Part shown: positions 8,709-16,831 of the stretch, in pieces | Numbering within the stretch: position 1 is the first letter of the stretch | Layout of the letters: each line of letters starts with the position of its first letter | Position numbers and translations under genes: made by a program | The notes under the pieces: generated by a model | What the model was told of the DNA's origin: nothing | Databases searched by the model: none | The model's input: only the letters and a program-made list of their open reading frames with translations | NCBI GenBank assembly: GCA_949296425.1 | Contig: CASFPN010000031.1 | Location: 39,575-103,574, forward strand | From: an uncultured bacterium | GTDB taxonomy: Bacteria > Cyanobacteriota > Vampirovibrionia > Gastranaerophilales > Gastranaerophilaceae | Direction: 5' to 3' | DNA: 64,000 nt

Positions 8709-9950
8709 ATGAATATAGAGCATATAAAAAAAGTTGATCCGCAGGTTGCGGCAGAAATAGAAAATGAATTTGACAGACAACAGAATACAATAGAGCTTAT
8801 TGCAAGTGAAAATATTACCTCTGAAGCTGTTATGGAAGCGTGCGGAAGCGTTTTGACCAATAAATATGCCGAAGGTAAACCGCATAAACGTTTTTATAAC
8901 GGCTGCGACCATGTTGATGTTATAGAAGAACTTGCACAAAAAAGGGCATGCGAACTTTTCAAAATGGATCATGCTAATGTTCAGCCCCACAGCGGAGCAC
9001 AAGCAAATATGGCTGTATTTATGGCTGTTTTAAAACCCGGTGACAAGGTTTTGGGGATGGATTTGTCTAATGGCGGACACCTTTCACACGGTTCGCCGGT
9101 CAATTTTTCGGGCTTGTACTTTGATGTAAAAAGTTACGGTGTGGATGAATACGGTAATATAGATTATGAAAATGTTCGTAAAATGGCACTTGAGCATAAA
9201 CCGAAATTGATTATTTGTGGAGCAAGCAACTATTCTAAAATTATTGATTTTAAAAAGTTTAGAGAAATAGCTGATGAAGCCGGAGCTTATTTGCTGGCTG
9301 ATATAGCGCATATTGCAGGACTTGTTGCAGCAGGACTTCATCCGTCACCAGCAGGGTACGCACAGTTTGTAACAACAACAACGCATAAATCTCTCAGAGG
9401 GCCGAGAGGCGGAATAACAATGTGCGACGCGCAATTTGCTCAGGTCATTGATAAAGCTGTTTTCCCCGGCATGCAAGGCGGGCCTCTTGAACATATTATT
9501 GCAGGTAAAGCTGTTGCGCTTTTGGAAGCTTCTAAACCTGAATTTAAAGAGTATGCAGAACAAATTTTAAAAAATGCAAAAGCGCTTGCTAAAGGTTTAA
9601 TGGATGAAGGGATGGATATAGTAGGCGGAATGACAGAAAATCATTTGATGACACTTGATTTGCGTAAAACCGGAAAAACAGGTAAAGATATGGCAAATGT
9701 TCTTGAACGTGTCGGGATTACCGCAAACAAAAACACAGTCCCGAATGATCCGCAGAGCCCTTTTGTTACCAGCGGCATAAGATTAGGGGTGCCTGCTGTC
9801 ACAACACGAGGTTTTAAAGAAGACGATATGACAGAAGTTGCAAAAATTATTGCATCTGCAATATTTTCATCAGATAATGAATTGGGATTGCAAAATTTAA
9901 GAGAACGTTCTCTAAAACTTTGTAAAAAATACCCGATATACAAAAACTAG
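8709..9950 (+). CDS. glyA: Serine hydroxymethyltransferase
   Basis: 413 residues, full length. A PLP enzyme that interconverts serine and glycine with tetrahydrofolate. The PLP lysine lies in [14 protein letters not shown]; the N-terminal [14 protein letters not shown] and the substrate-binding [11 protein letters not shown] are conserved. GGGAGG lies 8 bases before the ATG. It follows rfbA by 55 bases and could share its transcript. A repeat of the 36182-type family starts a few bases after the stop. Confidence 0.97.
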   Translation: MNIEHIKKVDPQVAAEIENEFDRQQNTIELIASENITSEAVMEACGSVLTNKYAEGKPHKRFYNGCDHVDVIEELAQKRACELFKMDHANVQPHSGAQANMAVFMAVLKPGDKVLGMDLSNGGHLSHGSPVNFSGLYFDVKSYGVDEYGNIDYENVRKMALEHKPKLIICGASNYSKIIDFKKFREIADEAGAYLLADIAHIAGLVAAGLHPSPAGYAQFVTTTTHKSLRGPRGGITMCDAQFAQVIDKAVFPGMQGGPLEHIIAGKAVALLEASKPEFKEYAEQILKNAKALAKGLMDEGMDIVGGMTENHLMTLDLRKTGKTGKDMANVLERVGITANKNTVPNDPQSPFVTSGIRLGVPAVTTRGFKEDDMTEVAKIIASAIFSSDNELGLQNLRERSLKLCKKYPIYKN

Positions 9951-9954
9951 AAGC

Positions 9955-10051
9955 CAAGATGGCAGGATGTCAGGAAGGCTGTTATCGTAAAATAAACATT
10001 TTGAGTGAAATTAGCTTGACCTCCCTCCGTACTTCTGAACTTCTAATTAAA
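9955..10051. repeat. Inverted-repeat element of the 36182 family (degenerate copy)
   Basis: Begins GATGGCAGGATGTCAGGAAG, with GCTGTTA following, and ends with AGCTTGACCTCC and AGAAGT-type sequence in inverted orientation, matching the ends of the element at 36182-36348 and the copy at 44967-45063. The interior is about 40 bases and has no gene. It lies directly after the glyA stop codon. Confidence 0.5.
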
Positions 10052-10061
10052 AGGAATAATA

Positions 10062-11093
10062 ATGCTTATAAAACTAACACATGCGCATGTAATCGGAACA
10101 GTAATAGCTTATTTGATAGGTGTTTGTCTGGTGCCTCTTGTTATAAGTTTTTCTAAAAAAGAAGGACTTGTTGATGTTCCAAATGAAAGGAAAATACATA
10201 CCAAACCTATATCAAGAATTGGCGGAGTTGCAATCTGGGCAAGTACAATGCTTACTTTTTTGTGTCTTGTATTTATGAGCTATTATCCTTATGGTAGTTT
10301 GTTGTCAGGTATTTTGCTCGGCGGTTCTTTGATGTTTTTATTAGGGCTTGTCGACGATATTTATAATTTAGATGCTAAATTTAAACTGTTTTTACAAATA
10401 TCAATAGCAACACTTGTATATTTGTTGGGTGTGCAGATTAACAATATTCCGTTTATCGGGGATATCGGAATTTTTTCATATCCTATAACCCTGTTGTGGA
10501 TTGTGGGTATTTCAAATGCCTTGAACTTTATAGACGGTGTGGACGGGCTTGCAGGGTCTGTCGTAACCATAAACGCCGTTACTCTTGCAATTATTGCGGT
10601 CGCAATGACACCTCCAAATCCTATCAGTGCATTGATAGGGTTTATTCTGGCAGGTTCAATGCTTGCGTTTTTGACTTATAATTTTAATCCGGCAAAAATT
10701 TTTATGGGTGACAGCGGAGCCCTGTTTTCAGGATTTTTGCTTGCAACTATATCTATAACAGGAGTTATGAAAGCTGCAACACTGGCTATTTTATTGCCGT
10801 TTTTGGTTCTGGCTGTTCCTATAATGGATATAACTTTTTCATCATTAAGAAGAATTGCCAAAGGCAAATCTCCTTTTGTAGCTGATGCCGAGCACATTCA
10901 TCATAAACTGCTGCATGCCGGATTTTCACAAAAAAAGACTGTTATGATACTTACATCGGTTGCAATTATTGCGGGTGCACTTGCTTCATTGTTTATGGGC
11001 AGCCAGACAATAAAGCACTATTTTATTTATATTCTTGTAATAGTTGTAATCATGTTGTTGTTAAACTTCATAAAGGTCTTGACAAAAAAATAA
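10062..11093 (+). CDS. Undecaprenyl-phosphate N-acetylhexosamine 1-phosphate transferase (WecA/TagO type)
   Basis: 343 residues with about ten membrane segments. Family of MraY/WecA/TagO transferases, which move a sugar-1-phosphate from a UDP-sugar to undecaprenyl phosphate to start O-antigen, teichoic acid or related polymers. Conserved sites: GLVDDIYNLDAKFKL, NFIDGVDGLAGS (catalytic Asp residues), FMGDSGALFSGF, and EHIHHKLLHAG; the HIHH form is that of WecA/TagO rather than MraY. AAAAGGAA lies before the ATG. A strong promoter for the next gene overlaps its last codons. Confidence 0.9.
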   Translation: MLIKLTHAHVIGTVIAYLIGVCLVPLVISFSKKEGLVDVPNERKIHTKPISRIGGVAIWASTMLTFLCLVFMSYYPYGSLLSGILLGGSLMFLLGLVDDIYNLDAKFKLFLQISIATLVYLLGVQINNIPFIGDIGIFSYPITLLWIVGISNALNFIDGVDGLAGSVVTINAVTLAIIAVAMTPPNPISALIGFILAGSMLAFLTYNFNPAKIFMGDSGALFSGFLLATISITGVMKAATLAILLPFLVLAVPIMDITFSSLRRIAKGKSPFVADAEHIHHKLLHAGFSQKKTVMILTSVAIIAGALASLFMGSQTIKHYFIYILVIVVIMLLLNFIKVLTKK

Positions 11094-11107
11094 TTATGTG
11101 TTATCAT
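11079..11107 (+). promoter_or_regulatory. Strong sigma70-type promoter
   Basis: TTGACA (11079-11084), 17-base spacer, TATCAT (11102-11107). It overlaps the end of the upstream gene (stop 11091-11093) and would start transcription near 11114, about 158 bases before the ATG at 11272. Confidence 0.75.
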
Positions 11108-11113
11108 CCCTCA

Positions 11114-11271
11114 TGGATTTAATTACTCAGTTTTGAGCCATGTCGTTTTCACGGGATAGAAGTTCAAAATATTTAAGTGTAAGTCCGCCTATATAGTTTC
11201 AGAGTTAAACTTGTTTTAAGTTTAACAGTGTTAGACATTACGTGTATTAGTTAAGTAAAGGTTTATTAGCT
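11114..11271 (+). ncRNA. Long 5' leader or small RNA of unknown class
   Basis: The stretch between the consensus promoter and the next start codon carries no reading frame of note. It holds a 9-bp perfect hairpin, GTTAAACTT / AAGTTTAAC (11204-11212 and 11218-11226), with no T-run. I do not recognise it as a known riboswitch or 6S RNA. It may be an untranslated leader with a regulatory role, or a separate small RNA. Confidence 0.35.
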
Positions 11272-11799
11272 ATGACAGTAAGTGCAGTTGGACAAAATGA
11301 AAATTCTCGTTTGAATACTATTGTAAAGGCTACGGCGTTAGGTACGGCAGGCGGATATGCCCTTAAATATTTATGGCCTGTAACCTCTCAGGAAAATGAT
11401 TTTAATCGTCGTACGGTAATAAATTATTGCCGTAAAGTGACAAACAAAAATTGTATAGCCGAATTTAAAAAAAATAAAACTTTATCGTCTGCTCAGGACA
11501 TGTTTGTAAAGCTTATTGAAGTTGAAGAAAAAACAAACAAAAACGCGTTTAGTTTTGATGATATAAGCGAGAAAGTAAAGGTACTCGGCGGAGAGGATTC
11601 TGCTGCCGGTAAGGAATTCAGAAATATTATTCGTTATGTAAATGAAACATCAAAGAATATGACAAGGAAATTTGCGACTGCATATCATTTGATGTTGAAA
11701 CTTAAACGTCCGGCTATTCCGTTTCTGGTGGCAGGTGCCGGCATTGGTTTCTTTACAGGTTTTGCGCATAATGTCATGAAAGATGACTATAGTGCATAA
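11272..11799 (+). CDS. Hypothetical protein with C-terminal membrane segment
   Basis: 175 residues. A short N-terminal hydrophobic stretch (ATALGTAGGYALKYLW), a basic, helical middle part with two Cys, and a C-terminal membrane segment (IPFLVAGAGIGFFTGF). No signal peptide. AAAGG lies about 10 bases before the ATG. It is a single-gene unit with a strong promoter, an unusually long leader and a terminator, so it is probably well expressed. No known family recognised. Confidence 0.6.
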   Translation: MTVSAVGQNENSRLNTIVKATALGTAGGYALKYLWPVTSQENDFNRRTVINYCRKVTNKNCIAEFKKNKTLSSAQDMFVKLIEVEEKTNKNAFSFDDISEKVKVLGGEDSAAGKEFRNIIRYVNETSKNMTRKFATAYHLMLKLKRPAIPFLVAGAGIGFFTGFAHNVMKDDYSA

Positions 11800-11828
11800 A
11801 TTTATATTTTTTCACCAAAAAAATATAA

Positions 11829-11859
11829 GGTCGAATTGATTCAATTCGGCTATTTTTTT
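11829..11859. terminator. Intrinsic terminator shared by convergent genes
   Basis: An AT-rich stem (CGAATTGA / TCAATTCG, 11832-11848) followed by a run of seven T. It overlaps the dxr stop codon on the opposite strand. Confidence 0.7.
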
Positions 11860-13007
11860 GTAAATTGTGCAATATAATCTTTTGTTTTTTGGCGGGTTTG
11901 TTCATCTGCTGCAAAAATTTCGTCTATTGTCGGATTTTTCACAACTTCATGTTCATCACACATTTTTTTTGTTATTTCATAAATATCGAAAAGTTTTATT
12001 TTTCCGTCAAGAAATGCAAAAACCGCTTCTTCATTTGCTGCATTCATGCAAACAGTTGCAGTGCCGCCTGTTCTGCCCATTTTATAAGCAAGTTTTACAG
12101 TGGGGAATTTTTTGTAATCGGGTTTTTCGAAATCCAGCCTTGCAATTTCAGCAAAACTGAAACTTTTTGATTTAATCCCCTCAAACCTTTCAGGATAAGT
12201 AATGGCATATTGGATGGGAATATGCATACTGGGAAGCCCCAATTGAGCTATAACACTACCGTCAACGTATTCTATTGCCGAATGCACGATACTTTGAGGG
12301 TGAACAACAACATCAATATCATCATAATCAAATCCGAATAAATGATGTGCTTCAATAATTTCAAGCCCTTTATTCATCAAAGTCGCACTGTCAACCGTAA
12401 TTTTTTTACCCATATTCCATCTTGGATGGGCTAAAGCCTGTTCAACCGTGGCATTTTTCATATCTTCAACGGCTTTATGAAGAAAAGGACCTCCTGATGC
12501 TGTAATGATAAGCTTGTCAACCTGATTAATATCTTTTATACACTGGTGGATTGCGCAGTGTTCACTGTCAACAGGGATAATATTTACACCGTATTTTTTT
12601 GCTTCCGACATTACAATATCGCCGGCCATAACAAGGGTTTCTTTGTTGGCAAGTGCGATATCAATACCGTTTTTTATGGCGGTTAACGTTGGACGAAGCC
12701 CTATTTTGCCTGAACAGGCAACAAGGATAATGTCGTTTTCTTTGTTGGAGCAAATTTGCTCTAACCCTGCCATTCCAGTTAGAATTTTTGCATTGTGAGA
12801 TCCTGAAACAAGTTCAGGATGACTGTTACAAGACACAAATTCCGGCTGATATTTTTCAGCCTGTTTTTTTAAAAGTTCAACATTATTACCGCCTGCAAGG
12901 GCGATAATTTCAAACTTGTCACCTAATTTTTCGATAACTTCCAAAGCCTGCCGCCCGATAGAACCGGTGGAACCGATTATGCTTATTTTTCTCTTCTTAA
13001 TTTCCAT
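11850..13007 (-). CDS. dxr: 1-deoxy-D-xylulose 5-phosphate reductoisomerase
   Basis: 385 residues. Converts DXP to 2-C-methyl-D-erythritol 4-phosphate in the MEP isoprenoid pathway. NADPH-binding ISIIGSTGSIGRQALEV at the N-terminus; ANKETLVMAGD and PVDSEHCAIHQCI around the metal site; HPRWNMGKKITVDSATLMNK in the active-site region. The ATG at 13007 begins the family N-terminus; TATAAT sits 6 bases before it with no Shine-Dalgarno, so it may be leaderless. A longer start at 13124 would add 39 unrelated residues. Odd: residues around NSHPELVSGSHN are encoded by a dispersed palindromic repeat (12797-12823) in a variable part of the N-terminal domain. Confidence 0.96.
   Translation of the reverse strand: MEIKKRKISIIGSTGSIGRQALEVIEKLGDKFEIIALAGGNNVELLKKQAEKYQPEFVSCNSHPELVSGSHNAKILTGMAGLEQICSNKENDIILVACSGKIGLRPTLTAIKNGIDIALANKETLVMAGDIVMSEAKKYGVNIIPVDSEHCAIHQCIKDINQVDKLIITASGGPFLHKAVEDMKNATVEQALAHPRWNMGKKITVDSATLMNKGLEIIEAHHLFGFDYDDIDVVVHPQSIVHSAIEYVDGSVIAQLGLPSMHIPIQYAITYPERFEGIKSKSFSFAEIARLDFEKPDYKKFPTVKLAYKMGRTGGTATVCMNAANEEAVFAFLDGKIKLFDIYEITKKMCDEHEVVKNPTIDEIFAADEQTRQKTKDYIAQFTKK
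12797..12823. repeat. Dispersed palindromic element inside dxr
   Basis: GAGATCCTGAAACAAGTTCA then GGATGAC; stem ATCCTGAA / TTCAGGAT with a 5-base loop. The same 27-bp sequence occurs at 29191 and 29395, and close relatives occur at 28361, 28398, 30752, 30782, 52899 and 52928. Here it lies in the coding strand of dxr in frame and encodes SHPELVSGS. Confidence 0.85.
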
Positions 13008-13118
13008 AAGTTTATTATATGACAAAAAGAAGTTTTGTGCCAGAACAGTCATTCGGGCTTTATATTGTCTAGTAAAAATGACATGCTGAACTTGTTTGAC
13101 AAAGCGAACCAAAATTTT

Positions 13119-13150
13119 TGTCATCCTGAATTTATTTCAGGTGGTGACAA
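13119..13150. repeat. Palindromic element, intergenic copy
   Basis: TTGTCATCCTGAATTTATTT then CAGGTGGTGACAA: inverted halves of the same family as the element inside dxr. A degenerate half copy (ATGACATGCTGAACTTG) lies at 13078-13095. No gene lies between dxr and 13170. Confidence 0.6.
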
Positions 13151-13169
13151 TTTTCTAATATAGTTCAGG

Positions 13170-13927
13170 TTATTCCATAATATATAAAGGCGAGCAGCCC
13201 CAGCCGAAGCCTGTTTCACAGTCTTCTTTGTAATTATCTCTTGTAATTGCTGTGTGATAACCTGATGTACAGCCGTTTATATTATTTCCGCTTGTATAAT
13301 CAAAGAAAACCGGAGAATAATTATTTTGGGTCAGTCCGAAATAAAATATGTCACGTCCGATAGTATTGGGTTTTTTATACCCGTTTACATCTATAAAAAC
13401 TGTTTTCCAGCAGTTGAAGTTTATTAAAGCACCATCAGGCAAAAGAAACGTAAAATTTTTATAACCCGGATTGAGTCGCATTGGTTCTTTCTTTTTATTA
13501 AACCATTGATCATTTTTATGCCAGGTTATATCTTCATTAAATTTTGTATTCCCAGCCATTACGGCTGACATGTTTTCATCTGTACATATGACTCCTGCTT
13601 TTAAATACTTCAGTTCTTGACCAAGTTTACAAATAAAAGGCTGCATTACTTTGATATAAGTTGCTGTTGAAAATGAGCTGCCTAAATTTAAATTTTCCCC
13701 GTCTTTTGCGTATACCATCTGTAAAGCCTGTGCAATAGTTGAATATTGCTTTTTAAACATAGCTTTAAACTGTCTGTCCTGCGCATCATTAATTACTGCC
13801 GGCAAAGTTATAGCAGCAATACCCCCTATAATTCCAAGTGTAATTAAAACTTCAGCTAGTGTGAAACCACTTCTCGTACGCGAGTTTTTCGGGGGGGGGG
13901 CACTTCTAAAGCTTTATTGAATAACAT
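13170..13927 (-). CDS. Prepilin-like protein, out of frame through a C10 tract (candidate phase-variable gene)
   Basis: Translation should begin at the ATG at 13927, which has GGAGG 8 bases upstream. After nine codons (MLFNKALEV) the coding strand has ten C (13900-13891). With ten C the frame ends 15 codons later at a TGA. With eight or eleven C it continues through KNSRTRSG into FTLAEVLITLGIIGG, a canonical prepilin leader and helix, and then a 210-residue globular domain. No other start codon exists in the pilin frame upstream of FTLAE, so the sequenced state is OFF. The C-terminal domain has IDVNGYKKPNTIGRDIF, as in the prepilin at 5001, plus several Cys. The gene follows a hydrogenase gene by 13 bases. 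Confidence 0.75.
13891..13900. repeat. Homopolymeric G10/C10 tract
   Basis: Ten G on the plus strand (ten C in the coding strand) inside the leader-peptide region of the prepilin gene. Runs this long are very unlikely in such AT-rich DNA; a second run of ten G lies at 63826-63835. Slipped-strand change by one or two bases would switch the frame. Confidence 0.85.
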
Positions 13928-13940
13928 TTTCAGACCTCCT

Positions 13941-15419
13941 TTATCCTTCTTTTACTTGCTCTTTTATTGATTTACTTTCATTAACGTAATTTGTAACCTG
14001 TTTTAAAGCCGGTTTGAAGGCGTTAACGGTTGAATTTCCGCCTAAGCAGCCGCCTGTACAAGCCATAACTTCAATAAGGTTGCCGAGTTCACACATTCCG
14101 TTTTTCGCGTATTTTTTCAAATCTCTGACACTTTGTTTTGTAAGTCCGTCAATTATAACAGGATGTGCCGGGATTTCTTCAGGCAGCAGCGTTTGAACAG
14201 CTTTTGCAACTCCGCCCGTTACGCAATAATTTCTGGCTTCTGCTGATGCTTCCGTTTTAAATTCGCTTTCAGAGCATTCTGCAACCTGAATTCCCAGTGC
14301 AACCATCCAGGCGCCGATTTCTTCGTAATTTAAAACGTAATCAACATTCGGATTTTGCAATGCTTCGCGTTTTTTAGCAACGCACGGGCTAAAAAATACG
14401 GTTACAGCATCGGGATTTTCACGCTTTACAATTTCTGCCGTGTAATAAAGCGGAGTTTTTGTATCTGAACGGAAAGGTTTCATATCCGGAATATGTTTGT
14501 CTACAAGTTCGTTGTATCCTGCACAGCAGGAAGTTGTCATAAATTCCGCACCTTTCATTAATCTTTCTTCAAACTCAGCAGCTTCTGTTTTTGTTGTAAC
14601 ATCAGCACCTTGAGCTACCTCGTAAACATCTGCAAACCCTAGTTCCATAATAGCTTCTTTAAGCTGCTGCGGTTTGCACGGAAGCTGGCCGAACATTGCA
14701 GGAGCTACCATTGCGATTGTTTTTTTGCCGGTTTTTATATTTTTTAAAACATCAATAATCTGGCTTTTTTCATGAACGGCACCAAAAGGACAGGCTGATG
14801 CACATTTGCCGCAGGAAATACATTTGTCAAAATCTATTTTTGCATGACCGTTTTCATCTTTTGCAATTGCACCGACAGGACATGCACTTTCGCACGGAAC
14901 AATAATTTTTTGTATAGCCTGATAAGGACAAACTTGAACACACATTCCGCAGTTCTTACATTTTTCCGGATCAATAACGGATTTACCGTTTTGAATTGAA
15001 ATGGCACCGAATTTGCAGGTATTAACACACGGTCTTGCAACACAGCCCTGGCACAAATCTGTTACGTAAATTCTTGAAGGTACGCAGCCTTTGCAGGCGG
15101 TTGTAAGAACAGTCAGAGGGTGTTTGTCAGGGACTTCTCTTTTCTCGGCTTTGTTTGCCAGTTCTGACAATAAAACACTGTCATCAGTATCTTCAATGGA
15201 AAATCCCAGCCCTGCAATTGCTCTGTCCCTTAAAATAGCACGCTCTTTAAAAATACAGCATCTGTAATTGGGCACATCGCTGTTTTTAGGACGCATTGCA
15301 AAAGGAATGAGCCTTGTATTTTCTTCAAAATTATCACTTAAATATGATTTTATAAGCCGTACTAAAATCTCTCTTTTTAAATGTGATGTTTCTTTTGGAG
15401 TGCTGGTATTCATTGCCAT
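13941..15419 (-). CDS. [FeFe]-hydrogenase, group B-like, monomeric
   Basis: 492 residues. An N-terminal unassigned region of about 100 residues, then a ferredoxin-like part (CQGCVARPCVNTC, CKNCGMCVQVC, CISCGKCASACP) with several 4Fe-4S sites, then the H-cluster domain. H-cluster motifs: TTSCCAGYNELV (L1), FFSPCVAKKRE (L2), EVMACTGGCLGG (L3). The CCAG and PCVAKK forms match group B monomeric hydrogenases rather than classical HydA. Expected to use ferredoxin for H2 production or uptake in the cytosol. HydF is encoded at 22797; HydE and HydG are not in the window. AGAGGG lies upstream. Confidence 0.9.
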   Translation of the reverse strand: MAMNTSTPKETSHLKREILVRLIKSYLSDNFEENTRLIPFAMRPKNSDVPNYRCCIFKERAILRDRAIAGLGFSIEDTDDSVLLSELANKAEKREVPDKHPLTVLTTACKGCVPSRIYVTDLCQGCVARPCVNTCKFGAISIQNGKSVIDPEKCKNCGMCVQVCPYQAIQKIIVPCESACPVGAIAKDENGHAKIDFDKCISCGKCASACPFGAVHEKSQIIDVLKNIKTGKKTIAMVAPAMFGQLPCKPQQLKEAIMELGFADVYEVAQGADVTTKTEAAEFEERLMKGAEFMTTSCCAGYNELVDKHIPDMKPFRSDTKTPLYYTAEIVKRENPDAVTVFFSPCVAKKREALQNPNVDYVLNYEEIGAWMVALGIQVAECSESEFKTEASAEARNYCVTGGVAKAVQTLLPEEIPAHPVIIDGLTKQSVRDLKKYAKNGMCELGNLIEVMACTGGCLGGNSTVNAFKPALKQVTNYVNESKSIKEQVKEG

Positions 15420-15488
15420 ATATCTTTTTTCCCTCTTTACTATTCTCTATAAATATATTATGGCATGAACATAAAATTTTTCAAAATA

Positions 15489-15518
15489 AATTTCCCCTCT
15501 TTTAAAAGAGGGGAAATT
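15489..15518. terminator. Intrinsic terminator of the 15522 gene
   Basis: A 15-bp perfect stem (AATTTCCCCTCTTTT / AAAAGAGGGGAAATT) directly after the minus-strand stop at 15522, followed on that strand by TTATTTTG. It also precedes the hydrogenase gene and insulates it. Confidence 0.8.
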
Positions 15519-15521
15519 GTT

Positions 15522-16190
15522 TTACTTCTGTAACCGTTTATGATCTTGATATTTTTCTTTTGTCAGGGAATCTTGAAGCTGAAGTTCTTGTTCACTTATA
15601 CCTTCACCCTCAACTTGAACATTTCCAATATCACCTTGCACTGTTTCTCCGTTCGTTTCAACTCCGACTTGGTTATACCAAATCGTTGTTTCATCTTTCT
15701 CATCCATATGAACTGTATTATTTTCAGTATTTGGACCTAAGTCAACGTAGTCTTTTCGCATATTTCCGTTTACAAACAAACTTTCTTTTTTATCTACAAA
15801 TATTTCATTGCCTGCGGATGCTCCATGTAAACCAATATAGTCTGATTTATTAGGATCTCCGTATATTTTTGCATTTTCCAAATCTGTTATGTGAATATTT
15901 GACTCATCAGGATTGTACCATTCGTTTCTCAGCCCTATACTTTCAACAACCGGAGTTTTATTAGTATCGGTCTGATCAGGGAAATCAATACGAACTCCTG
16001 GTTTTATAAAAACAGAATTAATTTTGCGGCCGTCCTTCATATAAGAACGTGTTTTGTCTTCATCAATTTGATTTTTATCAAATGTTACCCCGCCAATATT
16101 AACTTTTGTTGATTCTTCGTTCATGGGCTTTACCGATGAAGCTTTTTCATAGTTTGTTTTACCATTAACAGGTCTTACTGATTCTGACAT
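15522..16190 (-). CDS. Hypothetical protein with beta-rich repetitive pattern
   Basis: 222 residues with no signal peptide, membrane segment or Cys. Composition is polar and rich in Asp, Asn, Val and Ile, with short strand-turn units every 18-22 residues (for instance SNIHITDLENAKIYGDPNKS, then NEIFVDKKESLFVNGN). This suggests a small beta-helix or beta-sandwich. AAGGAG lies 8 bases before the ATG and a strong terminator follows. It is embedded among hydrogenase genes, but nothing in the sequence links it to them. No family recognised. Confidence 0.6.
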   Translation of the reverse strand: MSESVRPVNGKTNYEKASSVKPMNEESTKVNIGGVTFDKNQIDEDKTRSYMKDGRKINSVFIKPGVRIDFPDQTDTNKTPVVESIGLRNEWYNPDESNIHITDLENAKIYGDPNKSDYIGLHGASAGNEIFVDKKESLFVNGNMRKDYVDLGPNTENNTVHMDEKDETTIWYNQVGVETNGETVQGDIGNVQVEGEGISEQELQLQDSLTKEKYQDHKRLQK

Positions 16191-16356
16191 AATTCAATCT
16201 CCTTAATATCTTGTATATTGTATTGCAATTGCACATCTTACTTTTATATAAAAACATTTTGAGTATAGAAATTGTCTGAATTTTAGATATATCTTATAGA
16301 AATCTTATAAAATATAGATATTGCTTGCCGTTTCAGGTTAACAAAAATTAATATAG

Positions 16357-16375
16357 TATGATATAGAATATCATA
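16357..16375. promoter_or_regulatory. Candidate operator of the XRE gene at 16407
   Basis: A perfect 8-bp inverted repeat (TATGATAT aga ATATCATA) 32 bases before the XRE start codon, within the likely promoter zone (TATAGT and TATAGAAT hexamers around it). Small XRE repressors often bind such palindromes to control themselves. Confidence 0.5.
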
Positions 16376-16406
16376 TTTATAAAAAAATTCGATGTATAAG
16401 GTTTAT

Positions 16407-16736
16407 ATGGATTTTAAAAAATCTTTTGGAGAAAAAGTTAAAAGAGTGAGAAAAAAACGCGGACTGACGCAGGAACAGTTGGCAGAATTAATTGATATTT
16501 CTCCAAGAAATTTGAGTAAAATTGAAGTTGGCGAATGTTTTGTAAAAGCCGAAACGCTTGAAAAAATTCTGAAAGCATTAAATATTTCATCGGAAGATCT
16601 GTTTGCGACTGATCACATAAAAGAGGCTGATGAACTGTTAAACTTGATTTACAGTATTTTAGACAAAGTCAAAGATGATAACAGAATGCTTGAAAAAATT
16701 TATAAAATGACCAAATTTTTAACAGATGAAAACTAA
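16407..16736 (+). CDS. XRE-family helix-turn-helix regulator
   Basis: 109 residues. N-terminal HTH domain (VRKKRGLTQEQLAELIDISP, then RNLSKIEVGE) and a C-terminal helical part of about 40 residues that may dimerise. The ATG at 16407 was preferred over 16392 because ATAAGG lies 6-10 bases upstream. It runs opposite to the surrounding hydrogenase genes, between the 2Fe-2S/phosphatase/sensory-hydrogenase run and the group B hydrogenase, so it could regulate either side; that is inference. Confidence 0.85.
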   Translation: MDFKKSFGEKVKRVRKKRGLTQEQLAELIDISPRNLSKIEVGECFVKAETLEKILKALNISSEDLFATDHIKEADELLNLIYSILDKVKDDNRMLEKIYKMTKFLTDEN

Positions 16737-16812
16737 AAAACCATTTTATTATTGAGATCCTGAAACACGGAGGTCAATCCGACGTTCAGAATGAAATAAT
16801 AAAATGGTTTTT
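16736..16812. terminator. Long-stem terminator with a repeat in its loop
   Basis: An 18-bp stem (AAAAACCATTTTATTATT, 16736-16753, and its complement 16795-16812) encloses a 41-base loop that is itself a copy of the palindromic family (GAGATCCTGAAACACGGAGG, then TCAATCCGACGTTCAGAATG). It lies between the convergent XRE and 2Fe-2S genes and should end both transcripts. Confidence 0.7.
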
Positions 16813-16831
16813 GAAATATTAGTTAAAAAAA

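Noticed and set aside
9959..10156. A 65-codon frame starting in the glyA-tagO gap
   Set aside because: It covers a repeat copy and the start of the next gene in another frame; odd composition, no ribosome-binding site.
12795..12830. Frameshift or chimeric assembly in dxr
   Set aside because: The frame is intact on both sides and all active-site motifs are present; the repeat sits in frame.
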